Below are positions 1 through 7,951 of a DNA stretch of 64,000 nucleotides, piece by piece (the stretch's first letter is position 1; every line of letters begins with the position of its first letter). The notes beneath the pieces were generated by a model, which was not told the origin of the DNA, ran no database searches, and saw only the letters and a list, made by a program, of their open reading frames with translations. The stretch lies in assembly GCA_017469885.1 (NCBI GenBank), contig JAFUFO010000015.1, forward strand, positions 1-64,000. The letters run 5' to 3'. The DNA is from Solobacterium sp. GTDB lineage: Bacteria > Bacillota_I > Bacilli_A > Erysipelotrichales > Erysipelotrichaceae. Both the position numbers and the translations under genes were made by a program.

Positions 1-29
1 CCTGCCGCAGTCATACCCGAAACAAAAGT

Positions 30-53
30 AAAACGACCGTTCGCGGTCGTTTT
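30..53. terminator. Bidirectional rho-independent terminator
   Basis: The halves AAAACGACCG and CGGTCGTTTT form a perfect 10-bp stem around a TTCG tetraloop, with an A run on one side and a T run on the other. It can end transcription of the minus-strand gene that stops at 73 and of any gene entering from the left. Confidence 0.85.
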
Positions 54-72
54 CTTCTGTTTCCGTCCCGTC

Positions 73-1050
73 TTACCAGAAGCGGGATACCTTCATGAAA
101 CTGTGTTGTTTACTGATCGACAGCGTCTTTGTCTTCCGGTCAAAGAGGAAGACATCGTTCGAGAAGATCAGATACGGGGTTTCCTTCTGATTCTGTTCAT
201 ACATGTCCTTTGCCATCCGGAACATCTTCTTTACCCGTCCGGAATCACCGGCGGCGGTATAGAACACAATGTCCTTGGTCGGTACACAGATCAGTACATC
301 ATCATTCAGCTCATCGGAGACCTGTTCCCAGATGCTGTTGATGCATAAGCTCTCCGCCTCAAAGTCTCCGCCTGCCAGAATGCCGCAGATGCCCGGTTCC
401 TTTGACTTCGCACTGCGGTAGGTAATATCCCGGGCAAGATTCTCAAATGCCTTCTTCTGTAATTCCATGACATCCGTATCTTCCGGCAGAAGGTCATAGG
501 TGATATAGGTCAGTACATTGCCCATATCCTGTACAAACATTCCGATGTAGCTGTCCATCCAGCGGATCATGACCATCTGGTCCGGATAGTTGGGAGAAGA
601 GGCATCCGGCGGTGTCATGGCTACGGATTCCAACGGGTTATCTGCCCAGTTCTTCTTTAATCTCGGGTAGATCTTTGTGGCGTCATAGACAAAGTCATCC
701 GACCAGCCGTCCTCAAACGGACCATCTTCTGCAGAATGGGTCCACTCAATGTCACAGATATCATCCTTCTGTTTTACAAATGCCTTTACCCGCTCCAGAT
801 AGTCAATCGCATACTGACTGTAGGCATATTTGGCCAGCACGCGGATGACCGGACGGAGTCCGGGCTTTGCCTGTGCAGCCTGCCCGCTGCCGATATAACT
901 CAGATAATCATTGATCTTGTCCTGCAGGAGTCTGACATGGTTCTGACGCTTGTCAAAACCCCACTCCATATCATCCGCAATGATCAGGATATACTTCCCG
1001 TCTTCTTCCAGTGTGATATCAATCACACCCCGGTCTCTGATATTTGACAT
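73..1050 (-). CDS. Hypothetical protein, possible DUF6572/DUF1444-like
   Basis: A 325-residue soluble protein with no signal peptide or membrane segment. It opens with MSNIRDRGVIDITLEEDGKY, which I associate with the DUF6572 family. The last third (DVLICVPTKDIVFYT, then KKMFRMAKDMY and a final IFSNDVFLFDR) resembles the end of DUF1444 (YtpQ-like) proteins. Both links are from memory. It is acidic and rich in Asp and Tyr. It stands alone on its strand, ends just before a strong terminator, and lies in an accessory region beside Rpn-type and TnpB genes, so it may be variable between strains. No function is assigned. Confidence 0.7.
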   Translation of the reverse strand: MSNIRDRGVIDITLEEDGKYILIIADDMEWGFDKRQNHVRLLQDKINDYLSYIGSGQAAQAKPGLRPVIRVLAKYAYSQYAIDYLERVKAFVKQKDDICDIEWTHSAEDGPFEDGWSDDFVYDATKIYPRLKKNWADNPLESVAMTPPDASSPNYPDQMVMIRWMDSYIGMFVQDMGNVLTYITYDLLPEDTDVMELQKKAFENLARDITYRSAKSKEPGICGILAGGDFEAESLCINSIWEQVSDELNDDVLICVPTKDIVFYTAAGDSGRVKKMFRMAKDMYEQNQKETPYLIFSNDVFLFDRKTKTLSISKQHSFMKVSRFW

Positions 1051-1158
1051 ACGTTACATTTCCTTCAGATACATTCTAACGGATACCGGTTATTCTGACC
1101 GTATGTTTCTGTCAGAATTGCGCATCGCCCTCATTGATTATCGATGTTCAGAGATCCC

Positions 1159-1470
1159 TTACGAGAGCTTCTTTACTTCTTCCAGTACCGCTTCCTGAAG
1201 GTCTGTTGGAATCTTCAATGCGGAAACAGCATCTTCATACGAAAGATGTAATGTTTCCATCAGATTCAGCACACATGCGGCAAAGTTCTTCACGGCAACG
1301 TCCGCGGTCACCTTCTTTGTAACATCTTTTGTTACTTTCTTTGTGACATCAGCGGTTACCTTATCATTGATCTCTTTCTTTTCTGCTTCTGACAGTAAGC
1401 TCTTCATCGTTATCTTCTTACGCCTCTTAACTGGGGGATTGCTGGCGGTGATACAGATCCATGATAACAT
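1159..1470 (-). pseudogene. Truncated C-terminal copy of an Rpn-type nuclease gene
   Basis: The frame encodes about 100 residues. From KRRKKITMKSLLSEAEKKEI to the end (LQEAVLEEVKKLS) it is a near copy of the C-terminus of the complete Rpn-like gene at 1553-2437. The nuclease domain is absent and the N-terminal 20 residues look unrelated, so this is most likely a relic of a tandem duplication. It might be made as a short product from the ATG at 1405-1407, but no good ribosome binding site is present there. Between the two conserved blocks sits an expansion of KVTADVTKK-type repeats that the full copy lacks. Confidence 0.6.
1309..1362. repeat. Short 24-bp tandem repeats inside the truncated Rpn copy
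   Basis: Two and a quarter imperfect 24-bp units, each centred on ACTTTCTTTGT or ACCTTCTTTGT followed by an ACATC block, encode alternating VTKKVTKD and VTADV segments on the minus strand. This in-frame expansion separates the truncated copy from its full-length neighbour. Confidence 0.6.
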
Positions 1471-1499
1471 AATATTCGTTTATTCGTATTACGCATTAT

Positions 1500-1525
1500 G
1501 AAAATGGGCGGGGCTTCCCCCGCCC
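1500..1525 (-). terminator. Terminator of the Rpn-type gene
   Basis: GGGCGGGG and CCCCGCCC form an 8-bp GC stem with a CTTC loop. Read on the minus strand it is followed by ATTTTC, a weak T tract. It lies 28 bp beyond the stop of the Rpn-like gene. Confidence 0.6.
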
Positions 1526-1552
1526 GGATTGAATGTCGATGCGCAGAGATCC

Positions 1553-2437
1553 TTACGAAAGTCTCCTGACTTCTTCCAGTACCGCTTCCTGAAGTTCTGT
1601 GGGAATTTCAAGAGTTTCAAATATGTCCTCAATCGACATGTGCTTTTTCTTCATCAGATTCAGCACATATGCGGCAGAAGTCTTTACAGTAGCCTCATCA
1701 AGGATCTCTTTCTTCTCTGCTTCTGACAGTAAGCTCTTCATCGTTATCTTCTTACGCCTCTTACGTAATGATTGTACCGCACTCGAATAATTAATACCTG
1801 TGTATTCACTCATAAACGCTCCTACCTCCTCTGCGTGAACGATTCTTCTTGTGTCATCCGGCTGATAGTCTCTCCGGTTTCCATTCTGTATGTACTCCGT
1901 GATTACCCGGAAATCTGACTGTAATCGTTGTATTGTTTCTTTATCCATCCGCTTCACATCAATCAGATTCATCTGATAGTCATTCACATAATGTTTCAGT
2001 TCTTCGGGTATGTTCCCCAGTGTCTCATACAGGGTCAACGGTTTATTCCATGGCTTATCTCCGTAATACAGAACGAAGGTAATCACCGGATACCGTTCCT
2101 TTCCCCGGTTTAGTTCTTCCCGATAGGTAACACCGTCATAACCGATATTGCGGAACAGCATATCCGGGTCAATCTCATTCTGGTTTTCCGCACCCAGAAA
2201 GCAGAGTGTCGTCTTTCCCTTTACCCAGCGCTTTACGATATCCCGCTCCAGCTGACGGAAATCCCCTTCACTGTATGCGGAAACCGGATGTACCTCTCTC
2301 AGATCCTCCGGTCGGATAACCGGTTTCCCCTGAAACACGACTGCGTTTATGATATCCGCAAAGACATCGTTACAGTCGAGCAGTTTTTTCTCGGCGAGAT
2401 CTTTCTGTTTTCGTTGTTTTTTCTGTTGTTTTGGCAT
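1553..2437 (-). CDS. Rpn family recombination-promoting nuclease/putative transposase
   Basis: A 294-residue protein of the Rpn/PD-(D/E)XK transposase-like family. The typical block is YPVITFVLYYGDKPWNKP (about residues 116-133), preceded by GAENQNEIDPDMLFRNIGYD. The C-terminus is a helical tail (KSLLSEAEKKEI to EEVRRLS). The N-terminus is a Lys/Gln-rich stretch (MPKQQKKQRKQK) that could bind nucleic acid. Family members are linked to RecA-independent recombination and occur in multiple, often decayed copies. That fits the truncated duplicate immediately downstream, which shares the last ~60 codons almost identically. Its cellular role here is unknown. Confidence 0.75.
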   Translation of the reverse strand: MPKQQKKQRKQKDLAEKKLLDCNDVFADIINAVVFQGKPVIRPEDLREVHPVSAYSEGDFRQLERDIVKRWVKGKTTLCFLGAENQNEIDPDMLFRNIGYDGVTYREELNRGKERYPVITFVLYYGDKPWNKPLTLYETLGNIPEELKHYVNDYQMNLIDVKRMDKETIQRLQSDFRVITEYIQNGNRRDYQPDDTRRIVHAEEVGAFMSEYTGINYSSAVQSLRKRRKKITMKSLLSEAEKKEILDEATVKTSAAYVLNLMKKKHMSIEDIFETLEIPTELQEAVLEEVRRLS

Positions 2438-2520
2438 CGGTATTTTTCAATCTCCTGCTTATCTTTTAGGAAGGGAAGTCAGAATTTACGCGCGCAAAAT
2501 CAGAAAAAGTTTATTCCAAA

Positions 2521-2579
2521 CGCGAGAATACACCAACCAAAGCCTTTCGGGTACCGCATGGGTGGTGATGAATCGCGCT
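2521..2579 (+). repeat. Structured element matching the TnpB element right end (relic end)
   Basis: The segment folds on paper as nested arms: CGCGA...TCGCG outside, CACCAACC...GGGTGGTG inside, and a small hairpin GCCTTTCGGGT in the middle. The core at 2542-2566, GCC-T-TTCGGG-T-ACCGCATGGGTG, matches 4285-4309 downstream of tnpB with two base changes inside the small hairpin. This suggests a solo or degraded end of a related IS200/IS605-type element upstream of the present tnpB. Confidence 0.5.
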
Positions 2580-2647
2580 TTATCTTTTGAATAGATGACA
2601 ATCGGTATTCACTTGTTAGACAATGTGCGGATTGTGTACTGCTGTAC

Positions 2648-2675
2648 TTGAAGTATTCGTAATATCAGATATAAT
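2648..2675 (+). promoter_or_regulatory. Candidate promoter for tnpB
   Basis: TTGAAG (2648-2653) and TATAAT (2670-2675) are separated by 16 bp, 86 bp upstream of the tnpB start. The 2438-2761 gap holds this promoter and the structured element at 2521-2579; no other gene was seen in it. Confidence 0.5.
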
Positions 2676-2761
2676 ATCCGTATTATCGTTGGTGTGGCAT
2701 AATTTTTGTAAGTGTTCTCTGTTACTCTTTGCTTGTATTCAGAAGAAGGGAGGCTCCTCTT

Positions 2762-4141
2762 ATGTACGGTATCGTAAAGATCTGTATCACTGAGAATCGT
2801 TATCCTGCTTTGTATGAATACTGTGCAGATATGACTGCCCGCTATAAGAACCTTAAGAATGCCTCCCTTTTCATCCTGCGTCAGTGGTATACCGCATGCG
2901 GAAGATCCAACCTTCAGCCCAATCAGATTGAAGTGATCAATCTCGTGGAAGATACCTGCCGTTTCACCGGAAAGAAGAAGCCGGGAAGGATCATTCCATG
3001 GCCGTTCATTGAGAAAATGATGCGCTTAACAGAGAATCCGGATTACTATGCTCATCTTCCAAGGCATTGCGCCCAGCACGCCATCAAGGAAGCTGTAAAT
3101 GACTTCAGGAGCTGGAAGGCTGCTTTGGAGGCATATTTCCGTGATCCTTCCAGATTCACCGGAAAGCCAAAGATGCCGAAGTATATCAAACGGGATGTGA
3201 CTACTCTTACCTCAAGCAATCAGGAGTGCGTCATCAAGGAAATCGATGATTCTTATTATCTGAAGCTTCCCTTAACGAAGGAAATGGTCAAAGTGCATAT
3301 TCCAGATGACGCACGGCTCATGGAGGTAAAGATCAAGCCATTCTATGGGAATTATGTCATCGTCTTAACATATCAGTCCGATACTGTGATCAACAGTCCC
3401 TCTTCCTTTCAGCCTGTCTATGAAGGTGCCATCGATCCTGGCGTAAACAACCTCGCAGCTCTCGTAAGCAATGACGGTAGAGAACCGCTGCTGTACAAAG
3501 GCGAAGTGCTTAAGTCAAGGAACCAGTGGTACAACAAACAGAAGGCCATGCACATCTCGTGCCTTACAAAGGGACATGATCCAAAGACTGTAAGTATAGA
3601 TTCAAAACTGTTAAGACGGTTGTCCCGTTACCGGTCTGACTTCATCCGGGATTATCTGCACAAAGTCAGCAGTCATATCGTAAAAATATGCTTGAAGCGT
3701 AATATCGGTTTCCTGTATATCGGAAAGAACGATCAGTGGAAGACAAAGGCAAATATGTCAAAAGCATCCAATCAGGAATTCGTATCCATTCCGCACAGCA
3801 CACTGATCTGGATGATCCGGTATAAGGCAGAACGGTATGGTATCTCTGTCATTGAACAGGAAGAATCATATACTTCAAAGGCAAGCTTCCTGGATGATGA
3901 TGCATTACCGGTATACGGAGAGAAAGATGAAGAACAGAAGTTCAGCGGTAGACGCATCTCCAGAGGACTGTATCGCACAGCAAATGGCACCGTATTGAAT
4001 GCGGATGTCAACGGCAGTGCAAACATCTTACGAAAGGCATCACCGAATGCCTTTGAAGGGGTCACAGACTACCGATTCCTTCAAAAAGTGAAAACAGTAC
4101 CATTCCGGGCATTATACCCAGCTGGTACTGTTTCGGTATAA
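2762..4141 (+). CDS. tnpB: TnpB-like RNA-guided nuclease, IS200/IS605 family, no zinc ribbon
   Basis: About 459 residues from the ATG at 2762, chosen because GGGAGG lies 8 bp upstream; an in-frame TTG at 2729 has no such site. The RuvC-like catalytic core is visible: IDPGVNNLAALVS (first Asp), EQEESYTSKASF (Glu) and NADVNGSANILRK (final Asp). TnpB proteins are RuvC nucleases guided by an RNA from the element's 3' end, and they are ancestors of Cas12. The CxxC zinc-ribbon pairs usually found between the Glu and last Asp motifs are absent; the interval FLDDDALPVYGEKDEEQKFS carries no cysteine. No tnpA transposase is nearby, so this is a tnpB-only element. Its sequence differs in style from the surrounding core genes. 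Confidence 0.9.
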   Translation: MYGIVKICITENRYPALYEYCADMTARYKNLKNASLFILRQWYTACGRSNLQPNQIEVINLVEDTCRFTGKKKPGRIIPWPFIEKMMRLTENPDYYAHLPRHCAQHAIKEAVNDFRSWKAALEAYFRDPSRFTGKPKMPKYIKRDVTTLTSSNQECVIKEIDDSYYLKLPLTKEMVKVHIPDDARLMEVKIKPFYGNYVIVLTYQSDTVINSPSSFQPVYEGAIDPGVNNLAALVSNDGREPLLYKGEVLKSRNQWYNKQKAMHISCLTKGHDPKTVSIDSKLLRRLSRYRSDFIRDYLHKVSSHIVKICLKRNIGFLYIGKNDQWKTKANMSKASNQEFVSIPHSTLIWMIRYKAERYGISVIEQEESYTSKASFLDDDALPVYGEKDEEQKFSGRRISRGLYRTANGTVLNADVNGSANILRKASPNAFEGVTDYRFLQKVKTVPFRALYPAGTVSV

Positions 4142-4316
4142 CATGTATTCCCAAGTCAGAATATTTACTGACAAGGGATAGCGGGCGTGTGTTCGTCCCT
4201 GAGTATCACGGAAAGCCTGGATACCCGTATTCAGGTCTGAAAGGGGTAACTTTCACGGATCTCAGAAGCCATCGTCCATAGGATGCCCTTCGGGCACCGC
4301 ATGGGTGTGGTAATTC
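4142..4316 (+). ncRNA. Candidate guide-RNA scaffold (omega RNA) and right end of the TnpB element
   Basis: In TnpB elements the guide RNA comes from the tnpB 3' end running to the right boundary. This 175-bp stretch has no gene but contains several stems, notably the GCCC-TTC-GGGC hairpin at 4285-4295 followed by ACCGCATGGGTGTGG. The same core occurs upstream of tnpB. If the element ends near 4316, the bases after it would be the guide. The exact boundary cannot be fixed from one copy. Confidence 0.4.
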
Positions 4317-4352
4317 ACATCTCCGTCAAAAAGCGAGTATGATGGAGGACAT

Positions 4353-5690
4353 ATGACGAACGATATGACAAAAGGCCCGATCCTGCCTGCCCTGATCCGC
4401 TTTACGGTGCCGCTGATTGCGGGAAATCTGCTTCAGCTGACCTACAATGCGGTCGACAGTATGATTGTCGGACGGTATGTAGGCAAGGAGGCCCTTGCGG
4501 CAGTCGGCACCAGCAATCCCCTGATGACACTGGTACTGCTGTTTACCAACGGTATCTGCCTTGGCGCAGGGCTGCTTGTCAGCTATCACTACGGCGCGGA
4601 AGACCATGAAACCCTGCAGCGGCAGGTCAGCACTGGCCTGTGTGCCGGATCGGTCTTCTCCATTGCGGCAGGACTTCTGATCACTGTGCTGAGCACTGCG
4701 ATCATGAGACTTCTGCGGGCGGATCCTGCCATTCTTGCGGAAGCATCCGGTTATCTACAGATCATCATGATGGGGCTTATCTTCAGCTTCATGTACAACT
4801 ACTTCGCAAGCATGTTACGGGCAATGGGAGATTCCCGGTCGCCGCTGATCTTCCTTGCGATCAGCACGGTGCTCAATATTGCGGGCGATCTGATCCTTGT
4901 GGCGGGACTGAAGCTTGGCATCGTCGGCGCCGCAGTCAGTACGGTCATCTGCGAAGCACTGTCCGCAATTCTCTGCTGGATCTACATCTATCGGAAGATT
5001 CCGATTCTGCGGCTTGGAAAGAAGTGGCTGGTCATTGACTACCGCCTGTTGAAAAAGACACTGTCCTTCGGTATTGTCAGTGCCCTCCAGCAGTCTTCCG
5101 TACAGCTTGGCAAACTGGTCATCCAGGCGTTCGTCAATACGCTCGGCGTAACGGCAACCGCCGCATTCAATGCGGTCAACCGCACGGATGACTTTGCGAT
5201 CGTTCCGGAACAGAACATTGCCCATGCGATGAGTTCTGTCATGGCGCAGAATGCCGGCGCACATCATTCCAACCGGATGAAACAGACCTTCCGGTACGGC
5301 ATTTATCTCGAACTTGGCTTTTCGCTCGTGATCGCAGTTCTGCTCTATGGATTTGCGGAACCGATCATGCGGTTATTTACGGCAGACGCCGGTGTTATCA
5401 AAGAGGGTGCGGATTACCTGCATCTGATTGCGTTCATGTATCCTGCGCCGGCGCTGACCAACGGCATTCAGGGATATTTCCGCGGCACCGGAGATCTGCG
5501 CATCACCCTGATCAGCTCCATCATCAATATGGCCTTCCGCTGTATCAGCTGCTATATCCTGCTGTATCACATGGGCTTTACGTTCTCCGTTCTGCCATGG
5601 TCGTATCTTGCCGGATGGATTGCCATGATGGTATATGAAGTGCCGATCCTGTTATCCCGTCAGGCACGGAAGAACGGATTCGAAGCATAA
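4353..5690 (+). CDS. MATE family multidrug efflux transporter
   Basis: A 445-residue inner-membrane protein with about twelve hydrophobic segments. The opening MTKGPILPALIRFTVPLIAG, followed by NLLQLTYNAVDSMIVGRYVG, is the classic start of MATE-family (NorM/DinF-like) exporters, which extrude drugs or metabolites in exchange for Na+ or H+. The second repeat shows the matching pattern (LLKKTLSFGIVSALQQSSVQ and PAPALTNGIQGYFRGTGDLR). Length is normal for the family. GGAGG lies 6 bp before the ATG. It is monocistronic, bracketed by the TnpB element end upstream and a terminator downstream. The substrate cannot be predicted. Confidence 0.92.
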   Translation: MTNDMTKGPILPALIRFTVPLIAGNLLQLTYNAVDSMIVGRYVGKEALAAVGTSNPLMTLVLLFTNGICLGAGLLVSYHYGAEDHETLQRQVSTGLCAGSVFSIAAGLLITVLSTAIMRLLRADPAILAEASGYLQIIMMGLIFSFMYNYFASMLRAMGDSRSPLIFLAISTVLNIAGDLILVAGLKLGIVGAAVSTVICEALSAILCWIYIYRKIPILRLGKKWLVIDYRLLKKTLSFGIVSALQQSSVQLGKLVIQAFVNTLGVTATAAFNAVNRTDDFAIVPEQNIAHAMSSVMAQNAGAHHSNRMKQTFRYGIYLELGFSLVIAVLLYGFAEPIMRLFTADAGVIKEGADYLHLIAFMYPAPALTNGIQGYFRGTGDLRITLISSIINMAFRCISCYILLYHMGFTFSVLPWSYLAGWIAMMVYEVPILLSRQARKNGFEA

Positions 5691-5693
5691 CGA

Positions 5694-5743
5694 AAAAACC
5701 ATTCTCCAATCCGCTTATCGCAGACATGCGGGAATGGTTTTCT
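5694..5743. terminator. Terminator between MATE gene and convergent nucleoside hydrolase
   Basis: AAAACCATTC and GAATGGTTTT form a 10-bp stem around a roughly 25-base loop, with A and T runs on both sides, so it can serve both converging genes. Confidence 0.65.
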
Positions 5744-5754
5744 TATGCATCGTT

Positions 5755-6753
5755 TCAATGGTTTGCGGCAGAAGACAGAATGTCATACAGCCAGTGAAAG
5801 AAATAATCACGGTCTGCTTTCCTTGCATAATGCACATTTTTCGCTAGGTCATGAAGCATACCGTCTTCTCCCTTTACCTGCATGTAATTTCTTCCAAGGA
5901 CTGTTTCACCATAAGCATATCCGCGGCCAAGATCAATGTGGCAGCTCGTATCCCATACATCGGTAAGCACTTCCAGATGGGCCGCTGCACATAGGGCAAG
6001 CGGATCATGCAGGGCGGCGCCGGCGTTATTGCCGGAAGCCTTCAGACGCTGATCGATCATATCTGCGACAAAGACTGCCGGAACCGTACCGATGGCACGA
6101 ATCATCTGCGACTGTTCTTCCGTAAGCAGAACATCCGACGTTGCGTCCAGAGAAACCATTGTGATATCCAGTCCGCTTGTGAGCAGGATCTCTGCGGCTT
6201 CCGGATCTGCCCAGATATTGAATTCGGCCGCCTGTGTCGGATAGTACGTGTCATGGCTTCCGCCCATCAGAACAACCCGTTTGATCTTTTTCAGAATGCG
6301 GTCATCCGCCCGGATTGCCAGTGCGATATTCGTTTCCGGTCCCACCGGGATCAGCGTAACAGAATGATCCGGCTGGGCCAGCAGGGTTTCAACCAGCCAG
6401 AGGGCTGCCCGTGGCTCCTGAACGTTTGAAACCGGGTCGGGCAGGGAAAGCCGGTCGGGGTGAAAGGAATTGAATGCATTGTTTTTCTCATAATGCGGCA
6501 GCGTCATACCCTGAATGCCCCATGGCACCAGCGTGGACGCAAGGGGAAGTTCGCTTCCCATATGAACGGAGACACCGCCTCCGCATGCGTCAACGACCCG
6601 CAGGGTGTTGTCTGTCGTATTCTTCAGCTCGCAGTTTCCGCCGACAGTGGTAATGCCGAGCAGATCATATTCCTTTCCCAGCATCGCGCAGACAATCGCG
6701 ACTGCATCATCTGAGCCGGTATCCACATCGAGTATGATTCTTTCCTGTTTCAT
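5755..6753 (-). CDS. Inosine-uridine preferring nucleoside hydrolase family (IUNH)
   Basis: A 332-residue cytosolic enzyme that would cleave the N-glycosidic bond of ribonucleosides to give ribose and a free base. All family signatures are present: DVDTGSDDA near residue 9 (calcium-binding Asp cluster), VGPETNIALAI about residue 137, LMGGS, EFNIWADPEAA, and HDPLALCAA near residue 248 supplying the active-site His. Length is typical. The start has only a weak ribosome binding site, but no better start exists. The gene stands alone and converges on the MATE gene. It probably feeds nucleoside salvage; purine versus pyrimidine preference cannot be read from sequence. Confidence 0.9.
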   Translation of the reverse strand: MKQERIILDVDTGSDDAVAIVCAMLGKEYDLLGITTVGGNCELKNTTDNTLRVVDACGGGVSVHMGSELPLASTLVPWGIQGMTLPHYEKNNAFNSFHPDRLSLPDPVSNVQEPRAALWLVETLLAQPDHSVTLIPVGPETNIALAIRADDRILKKIKRVVLMGGSHDTYYPTQAAEFNIWADPEAAEILLTSGLDITMVSLDATSDVLLTEEQSQMIRAIGTVPAVFVADMIDQRLKASGNNAGAALHDPLALCAAAHLEVLTDVWDTSCHIDLGRGYAYGETVLGRNYMQVKGEDGMLHDLAKNVHYARKADRDYFFHWLYDILSSAANH

Positions 6754-6912
6754 GATTGATTTTTTATGTTTCTATTTGCCGGATTCGAATCAATCGCAAT
6801 AATTGAGTGCTTCCTGCAGTGTTTCATCTTTGATGTTTTTGGACATAACAGATACCTCTCTTTCCACTCATTATACATACGAAACAGAAACCGAAGATTC
6901 TCTGAAAAAGTG

Positions 6913-6951
6913 AAAAAGCATATGCTATCCGCTGGGGCAGACAGCATATGC
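6913..6951 (-). terminator. Strong minus-strand terminator without an obvious gene
   Basis: Read on the minus strand, GCATATGCTGTC and GATAGCATATGC pair as a 12-bp stem (one G-T pair) with a 10-base loop and a following TTTTT. The expected gene upstream (6952 onward) is only a degraded frame, so this is probably the terminator of a lost gene. Confidence 0.65.
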
Positions 6952-7267
6952 CATTTAACAACAAGGATATAGATTTCAGGCGTTCATCTGTGAGTTCCGT
7001 CGAAACCACAGCTTCTTTTCGTTTCGGCCGGGAATCCGACCCTTCGTCTATTGTGTCTTCTTCCGCAAACTTATAATCAGACACGCCTTCTTCCTGAAGC
7101 TGATTGATGGTGTTTTTGATACTGACATTCTTTCTTCACAAGACAGGGAGATTATTGTTAAGATTCAGGAGATATCTGTCCTTCTCAGCGCAGGCAAAGA
7201 AGAACAGCAAATAACGCGTTGAACAATTGCTGAATTTCCGACTCTCGTTTAACCGCATACTATCGAA
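6952..7267. other. Gene-poor stretch with decayed coding remnants
   Basis: No intact gene is supported between the nucleoside hydrolase start (6753) and 7280. On the minus strand an open stretch from about 7129 to 6960 encodes a protein-like segment including INQLQEEGVSDYKFAEEDTI and TELTDERLKSI, running into the terminator at 6913-6951. On the plus strand about 7087-7221 reads LIDGVFDTDILSSQDREIIV and ends at TGA. Neither has a convincing start; these look like relics of one or two former genes. Confidence 0.4.
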
Positions 7268-7279
7268 ATGAGGGACTAT

Positions 7280-7951
7280 ATGACAGAACCTTTTACCGCG
7301 AAAGAAAATCAGAAGGAATCAATCTTCCTCAATGAATCCTTTATGGCGGCGATATGCTTCCTTGCGACTGCTACAGGGCTTGTTTTCCTGTTTCTGTGCA
7401 TTTCTGACAGGGATTATTTCGGAATGTTTGAAATCGTGGTAAAGCTGACAACCGCTGTTTCCATGTTCATCGCATTCCGTTCCTATAAATGGGATGTAGC
7501 CAAAGGTCTCATGGGCGGTGTTCTTTTCTGCCTCATGTATCAGGAGGCGCATCTGGCACTGGCACAGCTTTGGAGCGAACAGGATTTCAACGTTTATCTG
7601 ATGGCCGGCGTACAGGGCAGTGTTTATCTTGCGGCGGCAGGAATGTCATGTCTTATGACGGTTGTCATTACCCTCAACCACTTTTTCATTAACTACGCAT
7701 CGCACGGCAATCCAAAGGAAGTGATTTTCAACCGTATTGCGCTTATCTTTAAATTCGCTGTGTATCTTCTCCTTCTCGCGGCAAACAGCCAGCTTGGATT
7801 CGCGCCATCCATTCTGTGGAAAAATGCGGTCCGTTATCTGACAGATATCTCACTGCTTCTTCTGCTGGTCAGTGTTGAATCACAGATTGACTCGTTCAAG
7901 ACGATTCGCGGGGAACTTCTGCAGCTGAGGAAGGGAAGAGAAAATGAGTAA
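7280..7951 (+). CDS. Hypothetical polytopic membrane protein
   Basis: About 223 residues with roughly six hydrophobic helices: FMAAICFLATATGLVFLFL, IVVKLTTAVSMFIAF, GLMGGVLFCLMY, YLAAAGMSCLMTVVI, a helix near FKFAVYLLLLAAN and ISLLLLLVSV. The start is set at the second ATG because GAGGG sits 6 bp before it; the ATG at 7268 would add four residues and has no site. The charged C-terminal tail overlaps the start of the next gene by 8 bp, so the two are co-transcribed and probably act together in the membrane. I do not recognise the family. Confidence 0.7.
   Translation: MTEPFTAKENQKESIFLNESFMAAICFLATATGLVFLFLCISDRDYFGMFEIVVKLTTAVSMFIAFRSYKWDVAKGLMGGVLFCLMYQEAHLALAQLWSEQDFNVYLMAGVQGSVYLAAAGMSCLMTVVITLNHFFINYASHGNPKEVIFNRIALIFKFAVYLLLLAANSQLGFAPSILWKNAVRYLTDISLLLLLVSVESQIDSFKTIRGELLQLRKGRENE

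Larger units (their letters stand above)
2521..4316 (+). mobile_element. tnpB-only IS200/IS605-like (IS1341-type) element, approximate limits
   Basis: The limits are set by the related end-like motifs at about 2521-2579 and 4261-4316 that flank tnpB. Elements of this group have no terminal inverted repeats and make no target duplication, so limits need comparison with an empty site. The left limit may belong to a different relic element. Confidence 0.4.

Noticed and set aside
1309-1362. Short tandem repeats considered as a CRISPR array
   Set aside because: Units are 24 bp, directly adjacent without spacers, and translate in frame as repeats; no cas genes.
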